Made by a program: the position numbers and the translations under genes
Shown here: piece by piece, positions 25,641 through 33,700 of the stretch
Layout of the letters: every line of letters starts with the position of its first letter
How positions within the stretch are numbered: position 1 is the stretch's first letter
The notes under the pieces: model-generated
What the model was told of the DNA's origin: nothing
What the model saw: the letters and a program-made list of their open reading frames with translations, nothing else
Databases searched by the model: none
DNA from: Roseofilum casamattae BLCC-M143
Lineage (GTDB): Bacteria; Cyanobacteriota; Cyanobacteriia; Cyanobacteriales; Desertifilaceae
DNA length: 44,187 nucleotides
Assembly (NCBI RefSeq): GCF_030068455.1
Contig: NZ_JAQOSQ010000029.1
Span: 1-44,187, forward strand
Reading direction: 5' to 3'

Positions 25641-27041
25641 TTATTTCTTAACACCTGCTTTCAGGGTACTGATATCGGTAGCTGAAATTTCATCATTCCA
25701 ATCCGTAGATCGAGAAACCATACCCTTACCTTCCGCCATCCAAAACAACTTTTCGTGCAGTTTATGTTTCCAACTCGGACAAGGAAGAGCTGCTTCTCCT
25801 TGCAGATTTTCAGGATTGAGATACTTTTGAGCGCAGGAACCAGAACAGGTAGGCAGGAGTTTACAATTCGTACAAGTTTTTTCTTGAAATGGAGACCAGT
25901 TCAGCCATTGTTGATAACGGGGATCGTTAACTAAATTTTTCAAAGCAAAAATCGAGCCAACTTTGTGGTGGTTCTCGGAAACTGTTTCCAGACATTTATG
26001 TAAATCTCCATTGGGAAGAATAACCAGATCGTCAACTTTCAAAGCAGTACAAATACCAGAAAACTGAGCTGGCTTAGGAATAACTGTTAATTTCTTTTCA
26101 TAGGCATAACGATAAAGTTCTACTTCCAAATCGCCATAATCTTTTTTGCCCATGGTAGAGCCACATACTCCATGGCACTCTTGAGTTCTAGATTCTACAG
26201 GTGCAAAATAGATATTCAAGTTATCGCGTCCGCTTAAGCCCTCTGATACCAAGTCATCAATTAGAGCAATGATACTCATTTTATTTCGATAATCAATGTT
26301 GATACGGATGGCGATGGATAGGGAAGTTGTCTCAAGCACTTCTTTAATATTTTGGATGATTTTTTGAAACGTGGGTTTCCCTCCCAAAAGATAACGTCGC
26401 CGATCGTGAAATTCTTCAGAACCATCAAGGGTTATTTGAATTGACTTAACTTGCCGGAGATCTAAGTCTTGAGCAATTTTGGCATTCAAAAACCAACCAT
26501 TAGTAATCATAGTTGAATAATAGATGATATCTTCCCGATCGCAAATCTCCAAAAGCCGATCGGATAGCGATCTAATAATCCCAGGCTCTAGTAGAGGTTC
26601 TCCGCCAAACCAATGAACAGACAATGCCTTGATTTTTTTTACTTTAGATTTGACAAACTCAACTATTGCATCTTGTACTTCTGGCAACATTTTCACATGA
26701 GGCTTGTCCGCTCCTTGAGTACAATAATCACAACCAAAGTTACAACTTACAGTTGGTAAAATGGTTAGACTCAATAACCCACTGGCATCTCTTTGGAGAT
26801 TATATTCGCTCTCAATCTCTGCTTTCTCATTAAACGAATCAGCAACAATGTAACCTCCTTTAACAAAATCTTGCAGTTGAGGAGCTTCAATATGTATAGA
26901 TTCTTGAGCAACCGAGTTATAAACATTAATATCCTCATTATCCCACAAAGAAAAGGCTTGAGTCTTAGTATTGTAGGCAAGAGTACGCCCTTGGTTTAGA
27001 GCAATAAAAACATTATAATCAGATTGAGATGCGAAGTTCAT
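25641..27041 (-). CDS. Radical SAM/SPASM peptide maturase
   Basis: The protein has 466 residues from ATG 27041; a TTG at 27113 would extend it into the cupin gene. The N-terminal 90 residues (YNVFIALNQGRTLAYNTKTQ and on to FVKGGYIVADSFNEKAEIE) resemble the peptide-handling N-terminal region seen in SPASM maturases. The SAM-cleaving 4Fe-4S site is CNFGCDYC (C100, C104, C107), followed by HWFGGEPLLEPG and ITLDGSEEFHDRRR. The SPASM part has C331, C350, C390, C393, C399, C403 and C421 (KTCTNCKLLPTCSGSCAQ, then ALPCPSW), enough for auxiliary clusters. Enzymes of this class install thioether, C-C or similar crosslinks in ribosomal peptides. The repeat peptide directly downstream is the probable substrate, and the cupin gene upstream is probably cotranscribed. 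Confidence 0.93.
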   Translation of the reverse strand: MNFASQSDYNVFIALNQGRTLAYNTKTQAFSLWDNEDINVYNSVAQESIHIEAPQLQDFVKGGYIVADSFNEKAEIESEYNLQRDASGLLSLTILPTVSCNFGCDYCTQGADKPHVKMLPEVQDAIVEFVKSKVKKIKALSVHWFGGEPLLEPGIIRSLSDRLLEICDREDIIYYSTMITNGWFLNAKIAQDLDLRQVKSIQITLDGSEEFHDRRRYLLGGKPTFQKIIQNIKEVLETTSLSIAIRINIDYRNKMSIIALIDDLVSEGLSGRDNLNIYFAPVESRTQECHGVCGSTMGKKDYGDLEVELYRYAYEKKLTVIPKPAQFSGICTALKVDDLVILPNGDLHKCLETVSENHHKVGSIFALKNLVNDPRYQQWLNWSPFQEKTCTNCKLLPTCSGSCAQKYLNPENLQGEAALPCPSWKHKLHEKLFWMAEGKGMVSRSTDWNDEISATDISTLKAGVKK

Positions 27042-27093
27042 GCGTTTAATCCAAATAAGTGGAAGGATTGGTGTCTTTAGTGTTAAATAAGCT

Positions 27094-27435
27094 TCAAAGC
27101 TCTTCTGGAGCAAAGTTATTTTTTTCGTCCAGATTAATTGGCATGGTTAACCCAATGAGCCGCTTAGATGGCTTGGTGATTTTAACACTATGAAGAGCAC
27201 GAGCTGGTATAAATAGGTAATCGCCAGCCCTGATAGGATTGGGATAATTTTGAGGATAGAGTAATTCAAACTCTCCGCTTAAAAGGTATATATGAGTATT
27301 CCATAGATGCCAATGTACATCATCTTGTTTGCCTGCATTAATCTCCTGGGAGAATGGCCAAAGATCTCGTTCCAGTATTTCTTGTAATGCCTGTTTTTTA
27401 CTAAAACAGTATGCTCTTTTTAAGTCTATTTGCAT
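27094..27435 (-). CDS. Small cupin-domain protein of the RiPP-type cluster
   Basis: This 113-residue single cupin has its first motif as DDVHWHLWNTHIYLLSGEFEL, with HxH and a His where the usual Glu stands. The second motif, AGDYLFIPARALHSVKI, carries the distal His. These residues could bind a metal. The protein starts at ATG 27435 and is the first gene of the minus-strand cluster, 53 bases before the maturase ATG. Cupins near peptide maturases can be oxygenases, epimerases or simply binding or stability factors; which applies is unknown. The sequence is not close to any named tailoring enzyme I know. Confidence 0.82.
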   Translation of the reverse strand: MQIDLKRAYCFSKKQALQEILERDLWPFSQEINAGKQDDVHWHLWNTHIYLLSGEFELLYPQNYPNPIRAGDYLFIPARALHSVKITKPSKRLIGLTMPINLDEKNNFAPEEL

Positions 27436-27561
27436 ACGGTTGGGAACTGAGACTGGCTGCTGCTAAATTAGCATAAACTATGACCTGTGCCTATTCCCTT
27501 TAGAATAATTTAACCCCTTGCCTTGTTCGCGATCGCTCTGTTCCAAGCCAAAGCTGTTAAC

Positions 27562-27640
27562 TTAGCCGATCGCGAAGCCGAGTAATCTACCGATAATGTA
27601 GAGTGATAGTGGCGGCGATCGCCACAACTCTATAGAAAAC
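27562..27640. repeat. 79-bp direct repeat, right copy
   Basis: This is the second copy of the 24994-25072 segment (76 of 79 bases identical), including codons for LADREAE and stop but without the rest of the ankyrin gene. It lies upstream of the cupin gene and ends 83 bases before ycf51. The rest of the 27436-27723 gap shows no gene. Confidence 0.92.
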
Positions 27641-27723
27641 CCGGAAGGGAGATCTATTGGTAATTTTGCCGTTTTAATTTTTAATCGATCTTACAGCCGA
27701 TTAGTCCAAGCACCACTTTAACC

Positions 27724-28245
27724 ATGCCAACCACCGAAGATTTTTTGCAGCTCACCCAATGGTTGGGAATTGCAACCCTCGTTAGTATTGCCTTTACCCT
27801 ACTCTGCTTCGCCTTTAAGTGGGGTTTCCGGTTTCGCTTTGTCGGAGTAAGTTCGTTCATGGGCGTTTTAACCGCTAGTGTTTTTGCCCTCAGTTTAGTT
27901 CCCTTCTCGCCCACTGTGGTTCCCGGAGCGGCGCGCTATTCGGTTGTTTTTGATAACGGGGCGACCCATACCGCGATCGCCGTTTCCTCGGATATTACGG
28001 CATCGGAACTGGAAGCGACTCTCAAGCAAGCGGCGATGAACCTAGCTTCCTACGGACGCTCTGGAGCGCGAAATGCACGTCTGACGGTTCTCGCACGAAC
28101 CATTACTCATCCCCAACCGAATGTCTCAGAACCGGTATACTTAGGAAAAGCAGAACAATCGCTCTATCAGCGCGATGACGAGCAAATCTCCATTGAGATC
28201 GATACCGAAAAACTCAACCAGCTCCATGCTCTGCAACCCTCATAA
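27724..28245 (+). CDS. ycf51: Ycf51 family protein
   Basis: This 173-residue protein has the Ycf51 (DUF2518) pattern: MPTTEDFLQLTQWLGIATLV at the start, two membrane helices (about 13-33 and 38-62: FKWGFRFRFVGVSSFMGVLTASVFALSL), and a soluble part VVPGAARYSVVFDNGATHTAIAVSSDI...LTVLARTITHPQPNVSEPVYLGKAEQSL. Ycf51 is conserved in cyanobacteria and some algal plastids; its function is not settled. The next gene (Fe-ADH type) follows after 21 bases on the same strand, so they may be cotranscribed. Confidence 0.93.
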   Translation: MPTTEDFLQLTQWLGIATLVSIAFTLLCFAFKWGFRFRFVGVSSFMGVLTASVFALSLVPFSPTVVPGAARYSVVFDNGATHTAIAVSSDITASELEATLKQAAMNLASYGRSGARNARLTVLARTITHPQPNVSEPVYLGKAEQSLYQRDDEQISIEIDTEKLNQLHALQPS

Positions 28246-28266
28246 TGTATCGGGAGACCTTCCTTA

Positions 28267-29424
28267 ATGACGCTCGAATCCCTTTCTACCTCAATGGCAG
28301 CTAAGACAACGACTGGACGTATGAAAGCTGGGACAGCCACCCCCACCTCAATTACGATCCAGGTTGCCCCAGCCCGAGTTATCCGAGGACGAGGCATTTT
28401 ATCGCAATCGGGAGAAGAATTGAGTCGATTAGGGTCGCGTCCCTTAATTATTGGGGGCGATCGCAGCTTAAACTTAATTGCAGACCGGCTTTCTCCATTG
28501 CTGGAAGAGCACCATCTCAGCAGCGAGAGCGCATCTTATCTTCCCGATTGTAGCGAAACCTCTTTGGAAACTCTGCACCAAGCGGCAGGCAACCATGAGG
28601 CAGATTTTATTATTGGGGTTGGGGGAGGCAAAGCCCTGGATACGGCGAAACTCGTCGCTCATCGCTGCAATCTGCCGATTGCAACCATACCGACTTCTGC
28701 TGCTACATGTGCGGCATGGACGGCTCTATCCAATGTCTATTCCGACTGCGGGGCATTTCTCTACGATGTAGCTCTGGCAAGATGTCCCGATCTGCTGGTG
28801 TTGGACTATGAGTTGATTTTAGCCGCGCCCCAGCGGACATTGGTGGCAGGCATTGGGGATGCGATCGCCAAATGGTACGAAGCCTCTATTAGTAGCGGCA
28901 CGTCGGAGAAAACTCTGATTATTGCTGCCGTGCAACAAGCAAGAGTCTTGCGCGATATCTTACTGCAAAATTCGGCAACCGCCTTGGAACAGCCCGGAAG
29001 CGAGATCTGGGAAGAAGTGGTAGATGCTTGCATCCTGATGGCTGGAGTCATTGGCGGGTTGGGGGGCGCCCAATGTCGTACGGTTGCCGCTCATGCGGTA
29101 CATAATGGCTTAACCCATATTCTCGGTCCCGAAAAGACCTTGCATGGGGAAAAAGTTGCCTATGGCATTTTAGTGCAACTGCGCCTAGAAGAAATGATTC
29201 AAGGGAAGAACTTAGCCGCTACCTCGCGACAGCAGTTAGTTGAATTTTACGATCGCATTGGGTTGCCGAAAACTCTGGAAGATTTGGGACTTTCCCAGAT
29301 AACGTTAGCGCAACTGCGACAAGCAGCGGCGATCGCCTGTCGGGAATCGTCCGATATTCATCATCTCCCATTCAACGTTCCTCCCGACCGACTGGTGGCT
29401 GCCATGGTTTCTACAGTTGATTGA
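28267..29424 (+). CDS. Iron-containing alcohol dehydrogenase / glycerol dehydrogenase-like protein
   Basis: This 385-residue NAD(P)-dependent, metal-containing dehydrogenase is of the GldA-like branch. The N-terminal 30 residues are an extra Ser/Thr-rich stretch. The nucleotide-binding part includes RPLIIGGDRSL, FIIGVGGGKALDTAKLVAH (GGGK signature) and the segment IATIPTSAATCAAWTALSNVYSDCG. Metal ligands are D in VAGIGDAIAKWYEA, H in TVAAHAVHNGL, and H in KTLHGEKVAYG, all present. The usual substrate class is glycerol or a related polyol; cyanobacterial members are mostly uncharacterised. It sits 21 bases after ycf51. Confidence 0.9.
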   Translation: MTLESLSTSMAAKTTTGRMKAGTATPTSITIQVAPARVIRGRGILSQSGEELSRLGSRPLIIGGDRSLNLIADRLSPLLEEHHLSSESASYLPDCSETSLETLHQAAGNHEADFIIGVGGGKALDTAKLVAHRCNLPIATIPTSAATCAAWTALSNVYSDCGAFLYDVALARCPDLLVLDYELILAAPQRTLVAGIGDAIAKWYEASISSGTSEKTLIIAAVQQARVLRDILLQNSATALEQPGSEIWEEVVDACILMAGVIGGLGGAQCRTVAAHAVHNGLTHILGPEKTLHGEKVAYGILVQLRLEEMIQGKNLAATSRQQLVEFYDRIGLPKTLEDLGLSQITLAQLRQAAAIACRESSDIHHLPFNVPPDRLVAAMVSTVD

Positions 29425-29450
29425 GCCGAAGAGCGATCGTTAAGCAGTTC

Positions 29451-30503
29451 CTAGAGGCGGGCTTCGAGAACTAAATTAAACGGCGTTTTCGTCACGCAGC
29501 GGAAGCTGTTAAATCCTCCTGCCATAGCCACTTCGCGCAGGCGTTGTTCTCCAGCTTGCGCTCCCAGGGCTGCACCGACTTCCTGAGCCAGGGAGGTGGG
29601 AACGCAAATCATGGTGGAACTGGAATAATACAGCCTTCCCACGGGATTGAAATTATCTTCTAGGCGATCGCCAGCCGCAGGTTCTATAATGGCACAAGTT
29701 CCATCCGGCGCGAGAGACTGGCGAATGCGAGCTAAGGTTCCAATAGGATCGCCGAAATCGTGCAAGCAATCGAACAAGGTTACCAAATCGTAAGTTCCGG
29801 AAATTTCTTTCGCTACAGCAGTCTCGAAACGCAGATTTTCGACATGGTGACTGCGAGCATGTTCTCGTGCGGCATCAATGGAAGCATCATGAAAGTCAAA
29901 GCCAATAAACTCAGAATTGGGAAAAGCTTGTGCCATAATTAGGGTTGAGAGTCCGTGACCGCAGCCAACATCAGCGACTTTTGCCCCTCGCTCTAATTTT
30001 TCGACAACTCCATCAAAAGCAGGAAGCCAATGTTGTACTAAGTTATGTTGGTAGCCCGGACGAAAGAATTTAGCAACGGCACAAGCCAAACAGGGAGCTT
30101 GCTGGTTCCAAGCGACTCCTTCTCCGGTTTGAAAAGCTTGTTGCACGGGAGTTTGATTCTCAAAAGCTGCGGCCGCGCAGTCAAAGGCAGGAGTCATGTA
30201 TGCTGGACTGTTTTCATCGGCTAATACAGCAGCTTGTTCGGGACTCAGAGCAAATGTTTCTGTTTCGGGGTGATACATGATGTAATTTGCCGCAGCTTGG
30301 GCTGCAAGCCATTCTCGCAGATATCGTTCTGCCAGGCCGGTAGCTTCAGCTAATTGCTTGGAGGTAATCGGGCCGCGATCGCGCAGGGTTTGGTATAGTC
30401 CTAAGCTATTGCCCAAACGAACCAAAGGAACGCTCAAAGCACTACCAATATCGCCGACAATTTGATTTAAGAGATTGTCTAATTTTTGGGGATTGAGATT
30501 CAT
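29451..30503 (-). CDS. Class I SAM methyltransferase with N-terminal winged-helix domain
   Basis: In this 350-residue protein, residues 20-95 form the winged-helix dimerisation domain typical of O-methyltransferase-like and Rv2258c-type enzymes (LGLYQTLRDRGPITSKQLAEATGLAERYLREWLAAQAAANYI). The Rossmann methyltransferase part follows, with motif I KVADVGCGHGLSTLIMAQAFP, acidic D in FIGFDFHDASID, and YDLVTLFDCLHDFGDP. The substrate is unknown. It converges with the dehydrogenase gene and diverges from the giant kinase gene. Confidence 0.9.
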   Translation of the reverse strand: MNLNPQKLDNLLNQIVGDIGSALSVPLVRLGNSLGLYQTLRDRGPITSKQLAEATGLAERYLREWLAAQAAANYIMYHPETETFALSPEQAAVLADENSPAYMTPAFDCAAAAFENQTPVQQAFQTGEGVAWNQQAPCLACAVAKFFRPGYQHNLVQHWLPAFDGVVEKLERGAKVADVGCGHGLSTLIMAQAFPNSEFIGFDFHDASIDAAREHARSHHVENLRFETAVAKEISGTYDLVTLFDCLHDFGDPIGTLARIRQSLAPDGTCAIIEPAAGDRLEDNFNPVGRLYYSSSTMICVPTSLAQEVGAALGAQAGEQRLREVAMAGGFNSFRCVTKTPFNLVLEARL

Positions 30504-30702
30504 TTAAAGCCAATGTAGTAACTTCACGCGGCGCGATCTTAGCATAAATATTTCTAAACATCAGCCAATAAGTCGTCGATCGTTTTTATTTCTTAAGAAA
30601 TTTTCAAGAAAAATCAAGCCTAGGACTTGTGTGACATAAAAATTATTGATTATAATATAACAACAATCATGACACTACAGCCAATAGTTCGGAGGGACAA
30701 CA

Positions 30703-33700
30703 ATGCCAGGGCCTCTTACTACACCGAATATTGAAAATTATCGCATTGAAGACCTCATCTATGAAAGCGATCGCACCCTCGTTTATCGCGGTCAAAACAT
30801 TAAAAACGAGCAACGAGTCGCGATCAAATTAATGCGAGATGAGTATCCTTCGGTCAACGAACTCGTTCAATTCCGCAATCAGTATGCGATCGCCAAAAAT
30901 CTTGACCTCCCAGGCATCATTACCCCTTATGCTCTAGAACGCTGCGAAAATCGTTATGCCCTCATTATGAAAGACGTTGGGGGTATTTCGTTAGCCGAAT
31001 ATCGAGGCACAAATTCCTTACCTTTGTCGCTATTTTTTCAGGTTTCGATCCAATTGGCAGACATTCTGCACCAATTGCATCAAAATCAGATTATTCATAA
31101 AGATATTAAGCCCAATAATATTTTAATTCATCCGGACACGCAAGAGGTTCAATTAATTGACTTCAGTATCTCCTCATTACTGCCAAAAGAAACGCAAACC
31201 TTGCAAACTCCGAATGTTTTAGAAGGAACTCTCATTTACCTCTCCCCGGAGCAAACTGGAAGAATGAATCGAGGCATTGACTATCGCAGCGATTTTTATT
31301 CTTTGGGAGTGACTTTTTACGAACTGCTTGCTGGAAAACCTCCCTTTACTAGCGAAGATTCTCTAGAGCTAATTCACGCCCATATTGCGATCGCTCCTCC
31401 CGCGATCGACCCTTCATTATCAATACCTCAATCCCTGAGCAACATTGTCATGAAATTAATGGCAAAAAATGCTGAAAATCGCTATCAGAGTGCATTAGGA
31501 CTCAAACACGATCTAGAGAAATGCGAGACTCAATATCGGGAAACCGGAACGATAGAACCGTTTGTTTTGGGAGAGCGAGACTTGTGCGATCGCTTCATTA
31601 TCCCGGAGAAGCTATACGGACGAGAAACCGAAGTAAAAAGCCTGCTCGATGCCTTTGAACGCGTTGCTGTAGGTCGTTCGGAAATGATGTTAGTCGCTGG
31701 ATTTTCCGGTATTGGCAAAACCGCTGTTATCAACGAAGTTCACAAACCGATTGTTCGCCAAAAAGGCTACTTTATCAAAGGTAAATTCGATCAATTTAAT
31801 CGCAATATTCCTTTCAGCGCTTTTGTACAAGCTTTGCGAGATTTGATGAGGCAATTACTCGGAGAGTTTGATACAGAATTAGCCTATTGGAAAAACAAAA
31901 TACTAGAAGCTGTCGGAGAAAACGGGCAAGTTCTCATTAACGTTATTCCCGAACTCGAACGGATTATCGGCCAACAGCCTCCCGCACCCGAACTATCAGG
32001 AACGGCATCTCAAACTCGCTTCAAACTCCTCTTTGGTAGATTTATTGCTGTCTTCACCACCAAAGAGCATCCCTTAACTCTCTTTCTTGACGATTTGCAG
32101 TGGGCGGATCTGGCTTCGCTCAATCTGATTAAATGGCTCATGGGAGACGCTCGATCCGGATATTTACTCTTATTGGGAGCCTATCGCGATAACGAAGTAT
32201 TTCCGTCCCACCCATTAATGTTAACTTTGACGGAAATTGAAAAGCAAAATACAACTATTTCCACGATTACTTTAGCGCCTTTGTCAATCCAAAATATCAA
32301 TGAATTAGTTTCAGAAACCTTGAGTTGTGCCTTGAGTTTAGCTGCTACGCTAACAGATTTAATTTACCAAAAAACTCAAGGCAATCCTTTTTTCTCGACT
32401 CAATTCCTCAAAGGATTGTATAAAGATGGATTAATTGCATTTAACCGAAATTTAGGATATTGGGAATGCGATTTAGTCCAGGTGCAAGATGCCGCTCTCA
32501 CCGATGATGTGGTGAAATTTATGGCAGGACGGTTACACAAGTTACCGGAGTCCGCGCAAAATATTTTAAAATTAGCGGCCTGTGTTGGCAATCAATTTGA
32601 TTTAGAGACCTTAGCAATTATTTGTGAAACCCCTGCTGAGGAAGTGGCTGCTATTCTCTGGAGCGCTTTGCAAGAAGGATTAATCTTACCTCAGAGCGAA
32701 ACTTACAAGTTATTCCAAGAATGGGAACAAGACAAAGATCGAGCGGAAGAGATTACGGTTGATTATCGCTTCTTACACGATCGCGTACAACAAGCGGCCT
32801 ATTCCTTAATTCCGGACGATCGAAAAGTACAGACTCACTTCAATATTGGTCAGCTTTTACTCAACACAATTGACCCTTCTCAGCGGGAAGAGCATATCTT
32901 TAATATCGTCAGCCATCTAAATTTGAGTCTCGAGTTAATTGGCGAACAGACCCAACGAAATGAGTTAGCTCAATTAAATTTAGTTGCAGCAAAAAAAGCG
33001 AAGTCCTGTACTGCTAATATAGCAGCATTTGATTACCTGAATATCGGGCTAAATTTATTGGCAGATGACACTTGGGAAGTCGAATATGAACTGACTCTAA
33101 ATTTGCACTTAGAAGCAACAGAAGTCAGCTATCTGAAAAGTGATTTCGATCGCATGGAGCAGTTAGGGAACATTGTTATCGATCGTGCTGGTACTGTTCT
33201 GGATCGGATTAAGGTCTATGAAACACAACTTCAGGCTTATTCCGTTCAAAACCGATTTATTGATGGTATTAATGTCGGGTTGCAATGCTTGCAGCTTCTC
33301 GGAGTTGAGTTACCGAATAATCCTGACTTAGCAGAAATTGGGTCATGGTTGGAGAGAACCCAAGTGGCTCTAGAGCCATTTACCTCAGAAGAATTACTCA
33401 ATCATCCCGAGATGAAAGACCTCAAAAAACTATCGGCAATGAAAATTTTATCGCGGTTAATTCCGTTAAGTTATTTTGGGCGTCCGAGTTTATTTCCCTT
33501 GATTTCTTGTCAGGGAATTTTGTTATCCTTAGAATATGGCATTGCCATCGATACACCAGTATCTTACGTCAACTATGCTTTGGTCTTATGCAATCCAGGG
33601 ATTGATAATTTTCGTCAAGCTTACGAATATGGAAAAATTGCCAAGCAAATTATTCAAAAGCAACATAATACTCTCCGTTATACTTTTATATGGAATAATT

